A DNA stretch of 64,000 bases, from positions 1-64,000 of the forward strand of contig JWZX01003203.1 of assembly GCA_001275005.1 (NCBI GenBank), in the 5' to 3' direction. Below are positions 48,954 through 59,206 of this stretch, one piece after another (positions within the stretch are counted from its first letter, which is position 1; each line of letters starts with the position of its first letter). This DNA is from Chrysochromulina tobinii (Eukaryota; Haptophyta; Prymnesiales; Chrysochromulinaceae). The translations under genes were made by a program, and so were the position numbers. The notes below the pieces were generated by a model. That model was not told where the DNA came from and did not search any database. It saw only the letters and a list, made by a program, of their open reading frames with translations.

Positions 48954-49590
48954 GTAGGAAGGAGGGGCTAGCACACATCAAGCTGCAAAGATTCTAAGGT
49001 AGGCCAACGGTATAACGCTCTATTCCGTATCGCTGATGTGCGTTACATCAGTAAGGAAACGCGGAGGTAGAAGCGTTTGCGATATCCGATAAGAATGACT
49101 TTTATATAACCCGTACCCGAGCCCCTGTGAGCTGACAGCTGTGTGCTGAGAAAAATCCAATTGGAAAGATCCGGAAACCGGGGAAAGCCCCGGTTTGGGG
49201 TTCGGAAGGAAAAAGGGAGGTTGTACTATCGAGTACACTCCACAGCGTACGGCTGTGAAACCTGTGTACGAGCGGGGCCGAAACTAATACACGTGGCTGC
49301 GTGAGGTGTGACTCTCGTCTATCGTGAACCCATGCGTGCTCCGCGCGACATGCGGGCTGGCGGGCTCTTCTTGCTACTACCATAGGTAGATCATCATCGC
49401 CTCCTCCCCCTGCGTGACCGATGTTCAGCATTCGCGTGCCAGCACGTGCCGGTGCCGCCAACGGCTGACACGTGCCACTCGTTGCGCGGCTCTCGACTAC
49501 GGTATCGTGCGTGTGCTATCGCTGCAGTCCGAGGCACGGCGAGCTTGCACATGCGGCCGCACTTCGCTCGCCCTCCTACTCAAGTCTCGT
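48954..49590. other. Convergent intergenic region, no gene seen
   Basis: 637 bp between GT31 and the TPR-Aha1 3' ends; AT-richer between 48990 and 49240. TATA-like TTTTATATAACCC near 49098. No supportable gene. Confidence 0.4.
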
Positions 49591-52024
49591 CTAGACCCGC
49601 TTGCTGCGAAAGTGGATGTCGAACTCGCCGATGCACCTTTGAACGTCCGCCTTCAGAGCCTCGAGCGCTGCGGCGGCGACCGGCCGCAGCTCAGGCTCCT
49701 TGACCTCTGCCTTGTAGGTATGCGTCGCGTCAGCACAGCCGGCGCCGCTCACAGTGCCTGGGGTTGCGGTCGGGCTCACCTCGGCGTAGTGCAGCGTGCC
49801 CGAGCATAGCTTTGTCTCGATGACCTTGGCATCGACCGCGGGCGGGACGCCGGGGGGAGGAAGCTCCGCAAGCCGCTTCGCCTTCCATTCGAGCTCGAGA
49901 GCGTACTCATAGATGTGGCGCACCTGGCCGCGCGAGGCGACGACCGAGGCGGTACCCTCGACACTCTTGACCTTGGTGATCGAGATCTGCACCTGTTCGG
50001 CAGAGCCGCGCGCCGTCTCGAGCACCTTTGTAAGCTCGGCCTTACACCAATCGCCCATCTCCTTCTCCTCCCACGTGCCGCCAGCATTCCAGGCCGATCC
50101 GGCGGCAGCCTGCTGCCGTGCCTCTTCCGCGCTCGCGGGCGCCGCCTCCGCCCCGCCCGCCGACAGTCGCTTCGGTTTCTTCTGCTCGTCGAGGAGCGCC
50201 TTCGTCTTCTCGTCAATCTGACGATCAAAATAGGAAGTTTTCGAGCCGTCAGCGCGGATCTTGTACCCCTTCATATCGAGGCCCTCCTCGCCGCTCACGG
50301 TCACCTTCTCGGCCTTGCGCGCGCGCCGCCGCTCCGCGTCCGCCTCCTCCTTGGCCTTCTTCTGGAGTGCCTCGACTCGCTCCCTGTCCTTCTTCTCCTC
50401 ATCCTTCTTTTGCTGTTTGTAGACCTCAAAGGAGATGGGCTCGTCGACCTCCATCGCCTCCATCGCCGCCGTCGCTCCCTGCGCCTCATCCGCACCCTCG
50501 TTCGCACCAGCAGCAGCCGGCGGCGATGGCGTCACCGGCGGTGCGGACTCCTCCGCGAGCGCGCTAGTGGGCACCTCCTCGAGCGCCTGGGCAAAGTCAG
50601 ACAGCGCGTCACTCACCACCGTCTTGAGAATTTCGAGGGCGCTCAGCGTGCGCTCCTCGGGCAGAGTCTTGGCGCCCGGCACGGCGCCCATGTCCTCGTC
50701 GTCGTCGTCCCCCGTCCCTTCCTTGTCCTTGGGCGGTGGCGGCGGCGGCGGGAGGATCATCGTGTGGTTCACCTCGCCGATCGAGATGTACGCGCCGTCT
50801 CGAGCGCCGTCTGGCGCAGGCATCACCTCACTGTACACGAGCGTGCCCGAGCTCTCACCACGCTCAGTGGCGACGGCGTCGGCGGCGTCACCTTCAGGCG
50901 ACTTGAGCGGGCCGCTCACCGTCCAGTCGAGCGAGAAGGCGTACTCAAAGAACCGCCGGCCGGTGGCGCCACCAAGGAGCGTCGAGGTCAGAGCCATCGA
51001 GCCCCCGCACGGCCGTTACCCGAGCGACACAGCCGTCCAAGTCGGCGTGACAGCGGAGGAGGCGAGGGGTGAGGTCAGCGCGCGCCCATGCGCTCAGGTC
51101 CACACCCGCCGCCGTGCCCGCCGCCGTGCCCGCCGCCGTGCCGGCCGCACCCGCCGCCGCGCCGGCGCCCTCGGCCGCACCCGCCACCGCTTCCACAGAG
51201 GAGGCATCCTCACCGAGGAATTTCCGCAGCCGCGCTCGTCGAGTCTCCTCGCGCTGCGCCTTCTGCCGCTGGCGCAGCCTGTCGCACTCGACGCGCCACT
51301 CGGCGCGCAGCCTCTCCTCGGCGAGTGCCTTGAGTCGCGCCTCTTCTTGCTTGCGCGCCCTCTCCGCCGCCTCCTCCTTCGCCACCGCCTTCTCGGCGGC
51401 CGCCCCGAATTTCGCCGAGAAGCTCGACTTGAGGCCATCGCGCTGCACCTTGAGCGCCGCCTGTACCGTGACCAGCTCGGCGCGCGCATTCTTGTCCTTC
51501 GGGTCCGCCTTGCATGCGGCCAGCAGGTCCTGCTGCGCCGACGAAAGCTGGCCCAGCTTACCCCTAGCCATGCCGCGCCGGAAGAGCGCCTTCGAGTTGT
51601 CCGCCTCGAGCTCGAGCACCTGGGAAGCGCTCGCCTCGGCCGCCTCCCACGCCTCGAGCTTAATCTGCGCGGCCGCCGAGTTGTTGTGCAGCGAGATGAG
51701 CACCGGCTTGAGCAGCTCCTTCGCCTCATTGGAGGTGGGCGCGTCCTTCACCGCGTTGAGCGCCTCATCATACGTGGCAATGGCCGCCGCATTGTCGCCC
51801 GCCTTGAAGAGCGCGTTGCCCGCGTCCTTGAGCCGCGTCGCATCCTCCAGCAACGACTGCGCCATCGCGGCCGAAAGCTGCTCCTCCTCCTGCTCGGCGC
51901 CCGTCTTCTTCTTAGCTTCCGCTGCCTCCTCCTCTGGGTCCACGGGGTCTGGAAAGCCATCGTCGTCGTCTTCATTGTCGCCCGCAGACAGATCCATTGG
52001 TTCTGGCTTCGTCTCTGAGGACAT
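49591..52024 (-). CDS. TPR protein fused to two Aha1-type Hsp90-activator domains (frameshifted)
   Basis: N-terminal part from ATG 52024: acidic leader, then three TPR-like repeats (DATRLKDAGNALFKAGDNAA, SLHNNSAAAQIKLEAWEAAE, NSKALFRRGMARGKLGQLSS), a charged coiled coil, then the start of an Aha1_N-like domain (VDLSAWARADLTPRLL). The second half, in another frame from about 50997, continues it (SMALTSTLLGGATGRRFFEY) and carries a second, complete Aha1_N-like domain (WEEKEMGDWCKAELTKVLE, KVKSVEGTASVVASRG, HIYEYALELEWKAKR). The switch falls at a run of five G (plus-strand C at 51002-51006); removing one base restores VTAVRG-SMALTS. Likely a sequencing or assembly indel, else a broken gene. The Aha1 C-terminal domain is absent. 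Predicted Hsp90 co-chaperone, cytosol; about 810 aa if joined. Confidence 0.75.
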
Positions 52025-52467
52025 GTAATAGGAGGCTGCACGGCTAGAGAGACTGGAGAGATAGAAGCTGGTGAGCCTTGACGCCAATACTAGTGTGCGT
52101 CTCGAAGTGCAAAAAGATTCCGCCACGTGGCGGAATCCTGGTTCATTCACAGCTATGTTTCTTGAACAGAAGAGTGAAAGCCGGAACGGAGGGAAATGTC
52201 GTCGTATGCATGCAAATCCAGGGAAGCAGGGATGCAAATGCGTGCTCTTTTCGGTTCGAGATGGCAGACATTCGCGACGACTCGCCCGGCCAAGATAATC
52301 TCAGTTTTATGTGTCTGCCACGCCAGCCCCTGGGGGCCTGGCCCTGGGCCATAGGAAACGTGTTGATATTTTCAGGTGAATCAGATGATTAGATTTCGCG
52401 GATTTGAGCTACACTTTCCCGCAGAGGTAGAGCCCAATTTCTATAAGACACCATCTGAACTGAACTT
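52025..52467. other. Intergenic, no gene seen
   Basis: 443 bp between two minus-strand genes. An inverted GATTCCGCCACGTGGCGGAATC (arms GATTCCGCCAC / GTGGCGGAATC) at 52113-52134 is a perfect dyad with a central CACGTG. Otherwise nothing. Confidence 0.45.
52113..52134. promoter_or_regulatory. Perfect 22-bp dyad with CACGTG core
   Basis: Arms GATTCCGCCAC and GTGGCGGAATC with no spacer, about 90 bp upstream of the TPR-Aha1 start (minus strand). It looks like a symmetric transcription-factor site; the role is inferred. Confidence 0.35.
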
Positions 52468-55400
52468 TCAAATGATGCTGCGCTCGCCAGGTGTGCGCGA
52501 CTTGAACGGTGCAGCCACAGCGCTGAGGGCCCCCCAAGAGCGCTGCGTGCGACCCTTGCCAAGATCCGGAGAAGATGCCGCGTGGTCAGGCACCTTGAGG
52601 ACGTGTGGCCGAGAAGGCTGAAGAAGAGCTCGGGAGTTCGACGTATCTCCTCGGAAACGCTCGCATAATTCCTGGTAGTTTAGCGAGCCGGAGCGATCTT
52701 GGTCGAGCGAGTCAAAGGCGGCGTCGGCTTCGGCACTGGTGGCAACGATGACCATCTTCCGCAGCACGAGCCTGAATTCCTGCTTTTCAATCTGGCCCGA
52801 TAGGTCCTGGTCGAACGCGCGGAATATGTCGATGATCCTCTTGGGCTCCCTCGCAAACTTATTCTTGAGCTGGCCGACGATGTCGGTCATGTTCCGCACG
52901 ACCTTGATCACGACCCGCAGCTTGTCGGTCGTGAGAAGCTCAGCAAAGTCTGTATCTTCCGCGACGGGGCGGCCGCCCACGGCCAGAAGCCGATCATTGA
53001 TCTCAAGCCTCGGGTCACTATAGGCTGCGGGTGAGCCCGGCTTGATCGCGAGGACCAGCACGGCCCCGTCTTGGAAGCCCACTCCAAGTCCGAGTGACTC
53101 GTCCTTTGTACGCTTCCAGAGCGTAGCGTTGAAGACCTGGTCGATGTCCTTCTTAGGAAAGGAAGGAACATGCGGGGCCATCTGCTCCACCGTTGCCTCC
53201 TCCTTCAACTTCGCTTTGGGCGGCGCAAGGTCAAGGGTCTCCCTATTTAGGATTGACTCTTCAACCGGCGCGGCCTTTTCGGCAGGCGGTCGAGGAGGCG
53301 GCGTCTCGGCTGGCGGCCGAGGAGGCGGCGCCTCGGTGCGAAAGAGGGCTCCAAAACCTTGTCCCACTGCGCCGCCCCAGGCCTGCAGCCCTTGCCCTAC
53401 GTTTTTGACGCCCTGCTCCCACTGCGACACGACTCCGCCCTGCTGGACCCCCTGGCCGACATCGGCCGCTGACACACCCTTGGTGGCAGCCGCAGCCTTC
53501 GCAGCCGCTGCTTCCTTGTAAGCGATTGCCGCCCTCTCGGCCGCTGCCACTCTCTCGGCCGCTGCCGCCCTCTCGGCCGCTGCCGCCGCCTCAGCCGCGG
53601 CCTTCTCGGCCGCTGCCGCCGCCTCGGCCGCCGCCAGGTCGAGCATCGTCAGGGGGGTGAGCCTTTGAACTGTGGGACGCTCCCACTGCGAAGTTCCGTC
53701 ATCCGACCAGTAATAGACGCCGCCACCAGCGGAGGCCTCCGCGTGCCAGCTTGGCGGCAGATCCGTGTCCAGCTTTGAGCTTGCATCTCGGCCATTTGAG
53801 CTGGCATCTCGGCTTGATGGCAGATCCGCCGCCAGCTCGGCCATCAAGGCAGCGACGTCCGCGGAGCGCCGAAGAGCGAACTTGTCCGTGCTCCCCGCCG
53901 TCGTGCTGGTCTCATTGTAGCCCGGGCTGCTCGCGCTGCGGACGGTGCCCGTGCTCCGGACCGAGGAGGTTTCGCTCTGCGCCACCTCTTGCGCGAGCAG
54001 CCTTCGCTCACGAGCAAGCCGCTGCTCCTCTGCATGCAACCGTGCAACCTCCGCTGCTCGCTCCGCCGCCCAGCGCCGCTGCGCCTCCTCATGAGCCCGT
54101 CGCTGCTCAGCGATGGCCATCTGGTCATTGGCCATCCTCGCCGCCGCCGCCAGCTGCGCCTCGATGACAGCCTGCTGCTGCCGCGTGGCCGCGAGCGCAG
54201 CCTCGAGAAGCCGAACACCTTCGTCGGCAGGGGAGGCGGCTGCGACCGCCATCGCCGACGCCTTTCGCATCAGCTCGCTCACGTCGCTCAGCCTGCCGTT
54301 TGACGAGATCGTCGGCAACACTGTGAGCTCCATGGGAGCTCTGATCGTGCTCGATGTCGTCGCGGCGGTGGCGGCGGGGGAGGGGGGAGTGGGGGACACG
54401 TCTTCATAAGTGGCCGTTGGGGCGGGCGCAGGCGGGGCATTCGCGAGCTTATGCTGCTCCGTCTGCTTCACGATGAACTTGCCCATCCCCTCGTATCGAA
54501 TCGTGTAGAGTGGGGGCGCGGTCTCGCGGTGCACCTCAACGATCTCGGCGCGGATCTGCGTGCCATGGGCCGTGCGGTAGAGGACGATGTCGCCCTTGGA
54601 GAAGGGGGCGCGCGGGCTCGACGTGCCGTGTGCGGTGGCAGTGCTGTTGAGCGAACGACGCGGCGGCGGCGGGGGTGCTTCATCATCAGAGGAGGGCTCA
54701 GAGAAGGAGGGCTGCCAGATGAGCTGCGAGGCGGAGGGCTGCGAGGCGGAGGGCTGCGAGGTGGAGGGCTGCGAGGCGGAGGGCTGCGAGGTGGAGGGCT
54801 GCGAGGCGCCGATGCGAGGAGAGGGCTGCGAGGCGGATGCGTTCAACGAGGTCTGTGAGGGGCCGCGGCGCTCGTCACGGTGCTCGAGGGGGCTGGTACG
54901 AGTCTGAACATTGGTCTGAAGATCCAGCGACCAGATCCGACTAGATCCCACAGGCGCGGCCAGGTGTACCTGAGCTGTTGGGTCTTTCTGTGCGCCGGCC
55001 CATGGGTCCGTTGCGATCCTGGGACGGTCGGGCAGCGCGCTCGAGCGTTCGAGCGTCGCGCGCTGCTCGGCGATCAGACGGGAGAGAAGCGATTCGTCCA
55101 CGTCAGGGCTCAAGCCCTCTGGCGAATCGGGCCGCGGTGAGAGTGACGCAACGCTCGAAATGCTCTCAAAGGGCGAATCAGGCTGCGAAGATTGGAGCGC
55201 CTCCACGATGGCACGTGCAGCCTGCGCGCTCACCGCCGCCCGATGCCCCTCGCTGGCGGCGAGCTCTGCGGCGGCGGCAAGCTCAGCGGACGCACAAAAG
55301 TCCATGTCGTCCTCCACTGAGGATTCAGTGTCGAGGACGCGCATGAGATCGAATGTCACCGTCATCGCGTCCTTGAGGGCGCCAAAGTTGGACGCAGAGC

Positions 55401-57336
55401 TAACCGGCACGCCGTCAATTGCCATCACGCGATCGCCGATGCGCAGCCGCCCGCAGCGCATCGCCGGCGTGTCCTCGCCGATGGCTGAGAGCGTGACCAC
55501 GTCGCCGCCGTCGAAGCCGAGGCCCAGCCCGAAACCCTCGTACGGGTCGCGCTCTAACGTCACGCGCAGCTTCTCAACGAGCGGCTTGGGCACTTGTTCA
55601 TGATGCACCGTGACGTCGGCAGTGGGCATCGGAGGTAATCTCGGAGGCAGGTCGACGGGGCCCGCCGCGGTGGATGTTTTCATGCCTCGACGCAAGAGTC
55701 GCGCCGGAGAGAGTATACTCGTGAGGCGGGAGGCGGCGCCATGCAGGGTCGCCTTGTGGGATGTCTTGGGCTTGGCGAGATCAACAGAACTGGCGGCATC
55801 GACGACGCGCGTGAGCACGAAAGTGACCGTGGTGGCATCCTTGAGTGCGGACAAGATGTCCAGGTATGAGGTGTCGGACTGGTGACGCACCGGAACGCCG
55901 TTGATCGCCACTACGCGATCGCCCTTGCGCAGCTGCCCGCAGCGCATCGCCGGCGTACCCTCGGCAATCGACGACAGCAGCACCGCCGTCCCGTCGAAGC
56001 CAAGGCCCAGCCCGAAACCCTCGTACGGGTCGCGCTCTAACGTCACGCGCAGGACCTCGACGTCCGGTTTGGGCATGGCAGAGGCCGACTCCGGGGACGC
56101 GACCGCGACCGCGGTGCTGGCCGAACTAGCCTTCTTTCTGCGCAAGCTCGTCAAGCTCAAGCTTCGCCATGACCGGCGTGCCTCCTTGCGCTTCGGAGTG
56201 CCAAAAAGGACGGATTCGACCTCTGTGGAAGAGTCCATTGGAGCGGGCTGCACCGCAGGGCTATTCTTTGGCTTGACCACGATCGCGTCTCCACCCAAGT
56301 CGACCACCCGTACCCAGCGCGCCTTGCCGTTCGCGAGCGCCGGGCTCCCGTGTCGCCCATTATGGCTCACCTTCGGGCTCCCCTGTCGCCCATCGGGCGC
56401 CGAGGCGACAAACCGGAGCGCGCGCTCCTGCGCCTCGCCATCAGCCTCATCGCGTTCGTCGCTGCTGATCAACTCCGAGATCATGCGCTTCTCATTGTCC
56501 TCAAGCCAGGCAAGTTGACCCTCCATCGGGCGATTGCCGCGCTCGGGCGGTTGCAATCGCAAAGGCGGCGGTGACGTCGCGAGCTGGGGCTTCTGAAGCT
56601 GGGGTGGCCCGGGGGCAAGCTGGGGTGGCCCGAGGGTGGGGATGCCTCCGATGGGGATGAACGTGCGGTCGGGGATGGTGATCGGCGTGACCACCTGGGA
56701 CATGCCGCGGCCACCATCTCGCGACCACTCGGGAGCTTGCGGTGGCGCCCGGGGAAGGGGGGGTGGGGAGCCCGCCTGTGATTCAGACGCAGCAGTGGTG
56801 CACGAGCGCTCCTTGGTAAACGAGCGAGCACGGAGAAGGCGCTCTTCAATGCGACTCCTCACGAGTCGTCCAGGGATACGTGCTGTAGCCGCGCGCACGC
56901 TTTCGAAGGAGACAGACCCTGGAGACACAAGTGGAGACAGCGGGGAAGTGTCCGCCTCCTCCTCGCTCGAAAACGAGCCGGTTTTGTTGGCCAACAGTAT
57001 TGTGGCTGACGTCTCCGGCTCTGGGCTCACCGCTTGGATTGTTGGCGTCTCCTGTGCGCCGCCAAAGCGGGGAAGATCTGGGAGCCCAAAGAATGACATC
57101 ACCGTTTTGCGCTCCCCGGGCTGCACGTCGGACTGCACGCTAGGCGTCTCGTTTGGCGTAATCTTATGCCGCCGATCCAGCTCGCCGAACGGCACGGGCA
57201 CCTCAATGCAGGCGCTGTGGCGGCGGCGCGGCGGCGGCGGCGGGGGGCTGCCGTCGCCATATGGGAACTCCCCTGCCAGCTCGCGCATGGTGGACTCATA
57301 TCCTGCCCCAGGGCTAGGCGCGCCCGTCGTCGACAT
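52468..57336 (-). CDS. Large PDZ/WW/EF-hand scaffold protein
   Basis: 1,622 aa, intronless. Domains in order: disordered N-terminus; PDZ1 (LRVTLERDPYEGFGLGLGFD, about residue 430) and PDZ2 (same start, about 595); a Ser/Gln/Pro repeat (QPSASQPSTSQ, 54720-54835); a small beta module (GDIVLYRTAHGTQIRAEIVE, PPLYTIRYEGMGKF) like that of the 22310-22864 protein; a coiled coil; a WW domain (LPPSWHAEASAGGGVYYWS, SQWERPT); Ala/Glu repeats; PDZ3 (TKDESLGLGVGFQDG); and two EF hands (DQDLSGQIEKQE, DQDRSGSLNYQE) with full Ca2+-ligand patterns. The two N-terminal PDZ domains are recent duplicates of each other. A Ca2+-responsive scaffold at membrane or cytoskeleton is inferred; no orthologue recognised. 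Confidence 0.85.
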   Translation of the reverse strand: MSTTGAPSPGAGYESTMRELAGEFPYGDGSPPPPPPRRRHSACIEVPVPFGELDRRHKITPNETPSVQSDVQPGERKTVMSFFGLPDLPRFGGAQETPTIQAVSPEPETSATILLANKTGSFSSEEEADTSPLSPLVSPGSVSFESVRAATARIPGRLVRSRIEERLLRARSFTKERSCTTAASESQAGSPPPLPRAPPQAPEWSRDGGRGMSQVVTPITIPDRTFIPIGGIPTLGPPQLAPGPPQLQKPQLATSPPPLRLQPPERGNRPMEGQLAWLEDNEKRMISELISSDERDEADGEAQERALRFVASAPDGRQGSPKVSHNGRHGSPALANGKARWVRVVDLGGDAIVVKPKNSPAVQPAPMDSSTEVESVLFGTPKRKEARRSWRSLSLTSLRRKKASSASTAVAVASPESASAMPKPDVEVLRVTLERDPYEGFGLGLGFDGTAVLLSSIAEGTPAMRCGQLRKGDRVVAINGVPVRHQSDTSYLDILSALKDATTVTFVLTRVVDAASSVDLAKPKTSHKATLHGAASRLTSILSPARLLRRGMKTSTAAGPVDLPPRLPPMPTADVTVHHEQVPKPLVEKLRVTLERDPYEGFGLGLGFDGGDVVTLSAIGEDTPAMRCGRLRIGDRVMAIDGVPVSSASNFGALKDAMTVTFDLMRVLDTESSVEDDMDFCASAELAAAAELAASEGHRAAVSAQAARAIVEALQSSQPDSPFESISSVASLSPRPDSPEGLSPDVDESLLSRLIAEQRATLERSSALPDRPRIATDPWAGAQKDPTAQVHLAAPVGSSRIWSLDLQTNVQTRTSPLEHRDERRGPSQTSLNASASQPSPRIGASQPSTSQPSASQPSTSQPSASQPSASQLIWQPSFSEPSSDDEAPPPPPRRSLNSTATAHGTSSPRAPFSKGDIVLYRTAHGTQIRAEIVEVHRETAPPLYTIRYEGMGKFIVKQTEQHKLANAPPAPAPTATYEDVSPTPPSPAATAATTSSTIRAPMELTVLPTISSNGRLSDVSELMRKASAMAVAAASPADEGVRLLEAALAATRQQQAVIEAQLAAAARMANDQMAIAEQRRAHEEAQRRWAAERAAEVARLHAEEQRLARERRLLAQEVAQSETSSVRSTGTVRSASSPGYNETSTTAGSTDKFALRRSADVAALMAELAADLPSSRDASSNGRDASSKLDTDLPPSWHAEASAGGGVYYWSDDGTSQWERPTVQRLTPLTMLDLAAAEAAAAAEKAAAEAAAAAERAAAAERVAAAERAAIAYKEAAAAKAAAATKGVSAADVGQGVQQGGVVSQWEQGVKNVGQGLQAWGGAVGQGFGALFRTEAPPPRPPAETPPPRPPAEKAAPVEESILNRETLDLAPPKAKLKEEATVEQMAPHVPSFPKKDIDQVFNATLWKRTKDESLGLGVGFQDGAVLVLAIKPGSPAAYSDPRLEINDRLLAVGGRPVAEDTDFAELLTTDKLRVVIKVVRNMTDIVGQLKNKFAREPKRIIDIFRAFDQDLSGQIEKQEFRLVLRKMVIVATSAEADAAFDSLDQDRSGSLNYQELCERFRGDTSNSRALLQPSRPHVLKVPDHAASSPDLGKGRTQRSWGALSAVAAPFKSRTPGERSII
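54717..54835 (+). repeat. 15- to 20-bp coding repeat, GAGGCGGAGGGCTGC units
   Basis: Tandem GAGGCGGAGGGCTGC/GAGGTGGAGGGCTGC units in the PDZ gene, encoding QPSASQPSTS on the minus strand. Confidence 0.8.
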
Positions 57337-57712
57337 GGCGCCCGCCTTCGCTCACCGGCACTTGAATCCCTCTGAAAAATTCTCGAAACTTGTGAACGGC
57401 CACTTACCTAAATTACAAAAAGTACAATGTGACCAAGAAGTTGGGTCAGCTCTGCTCTCGTGCATGCTTGATTGCGATTGAGAGTTCGAAAGGATAGTGT
57501 GTGCGCCGCGCCCGGGACGACGACTGTACGATCATTCCCCTTTCCTCGGAAAGACCCGCCTTCGCTCTTGGTAGGCTTTCGTGAAGGACCCCCAAACTTT
57601 ATTTCTAGAGGCCACATAGCGCTGGACGTTGACGTGACAAAAGAAGAGTGAGCGCGTGCGCGTTCACAGATGCACCCACGAGGTCGTGAAACCACATTTT
57701 GCGACCATTGTG
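57337..57712. other. Divergent promoter region, PDZ scaffold / JmjC-like
   Basis: 376 bp between head-to-head ATGs. AT-richer at 57370-57430 and a TTTATTTCTAG near 57600. No clear motif. Confidence 0.35.
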
Positions 57713-59206
57713 ATGCCAAAGACCTTGCCTGTGCTGCCAATCACTTGCAACGCATCCGAGTTTGCAGAGGTGTACGCGCGCACGCGCGCCGTGCTTCTCC
57801 GCGGCGGCGGCGAGCACGCGGAGCGCCGCTTCGGTTTGGAGGAACTGCGCAGGCTTCCCGCGCACTCCGAGCTGTTGCGAGACGCGGGCGAAACCTTCAC
57901 CGTTGAGAATGCGCCGATTCGCGTCGCTGAATTCGTCGATGGCCGCGGCAAGCGCAAGCACGCACCCGAGGATGCCACGGCGGCGGTATTTGGACCGCGA
58001 ACGGCGTCTGAGCTCCTCGACAGCGCTTGCGCTCTTCCAGGAGCCTGGTATGCATCATGCGTGCTCGGAAGGGAGCCCGCCGCCATCGATGCGCTGCTCC
58101 GCGCCGTCCCTCTCGCCGTGCCGCCCTCTCTCGCAGATGCCCATGCGCGCCACTCGCGCGCAGTCTGGATCTTTATCGGCCGAAATGACGCGAGCGCTCC
58201 ACTGCCAGGCCGACCGGAGCACACGGATAGTGTGCAGCACGACGGCACTTGGCACTACCAGGCGGAGGGCGTCAAGGAGTGGCGTCTCCGTCCCACCGAC
58301 GAGCTCCTCGCGTCTGCGCCGCCGGGCACCCTCCCCTCCCGATGCCGCGTCCTCTGCGAGCGCGGCGACGTGCTGGTGATCTCGACGCGCGATTGGTGGC
58401 ATGCCACGTCACTGCCTCCTCAGACAAATGAGTCCAAGGTGTCGCTCTCATATGCGCGCGAGTTTCGACTGGGAGGAGCGGCAGCGGAGGGGCAGAAGAG
58501 GAAGCGCAAGCAGGCGGAGATGATGGGTGGGGAGGTAGAGGAGAAGGGGGAGGAGAAGAAGGAGGACGACGAGGAGAAGGCACGTGCGAGCGAGGACGAG
58601 GGTGACCACGAGGACGGCGATACTTTGCAGATGGGCAATGTGGATGGGCTGTGCGCGGGCATGGCCATCAAGGCGGGAGAGATCGTGCTGCGCGAGGCAC
58701 AGATGCCAGATTGCACTCTGCCGATGGGCGAGGTGTACAACGTCCAGGCCGAGCGCGTGCGCGTGCGCACGACGGTTGGTGGTCGCAGCAAGCGTGAGCA
58801 GGTGCTGATCGCAACTCGCGATATCAAGAGCGGGGAGGCTCTCATCCTGCCGCCAGCAGAGCTGCAGGAGTCTCTGGCAGAGGAGGACAGCGACGAGGAC
58901 GAGGAGCGGGATGAAGAGGACGAGGACGACGAGCAGGAGGGGAAGGTGGAGGGCGAGGATGGCGAGGATGGCGAGGGCAGTGACGACGACGAGGACGACG
59001 ACGACGACGTGGAGGAAGAGGCCGTCGTGCAATGCGACGGGCGCAAGTGTCGAAAGGAGATGAGCTCGCTCGACGAGATCGTGTTCACCAGCCGCTTCGG
59101 GCAGGACTACTGCGCGGCATGCGTGGCCACCTTTTCTGACTTGCGACGGGAGGGGCTGACGCGCTCAACGGTCGCGGAGCGCCTCCAAGCAGTGACGGTC
59201 GCATAA
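57713..59206 (+). CDS. JmjC-like (cupin) oxygenase with acidic and zinc-finger C-terminus
   Basis: 497 aa from ATG 57713. The cupin core is visible: VWIFIGRNDASAPLPGRPEHTDSVQHDGTW gives the HxD iron site (H of EHTD), YQAEGVKEWRLRP the sugar/2OG strand, and VLVISTRDWWHATSLP the distal His. A Lys/Glu/Asp linker leads to a segment (VRVRTTVGGRSKREQVLIATRDIKSGEALILPP) that resembles the C-lobe of SET domains, then long acidic runs and a Cys motif, CDGRKCRKEM and DYCAAC, probably a small zinc finger. The JmjC-like family hydroxylates or demethylates proteins or tRNA; the substrate here is unknown. Whether the SET-like piece is a real remnant is uncertain. Confidence 0.72.
   Translation: MPKTLPVLPITCNASEFAEVYARTRAVLLRGGGEHAERRFGLEELRRLPAHSELLRDAGETFTVENAPIRVAEFVDGRGKRKHAPEDATAAVFGPRTASELLDSACALPGAWYASCVLGREPAAIDALLRAVPLAVPPSLADAHARHSRAVWIFIGRNDASAPLPGRPEHTDSVQHDGTWHYQAEGVKEWRLRPTDELLASAPPGTLPSRCRVLCERGDVLVISTRDWWHATSLPPQTNESKVSLSYAREFRLGGAAAEGQKRKRKQAEMMGGEVEEKGEEKKEDDEEKARASEDEGDHEDGDTLQMGNVDGLCAGMAIKAGEIVLREAQMPDCTLPMGEVYNVQAERVRVRTTVGGRSKREQVLIATRDIKSGEALILPPAELQESLAEEDSDEDEERDEEDEDDEQEGKVEGEDGEDGEGSDDDEDDDDDVEEEAVVQCDGRKCRKEMSSLDEIVFTSRFGQDYCAACVATFSDLRREGLTRSTVAERLQAVTVA

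Noticed and set aside
50435-52018. 527-aa plus-strand open frame
   Set aside because: Antisense to the TPR-Aha1 gene; the Ser/Arg/Leu-rich sequence arises from GC-rich codons.
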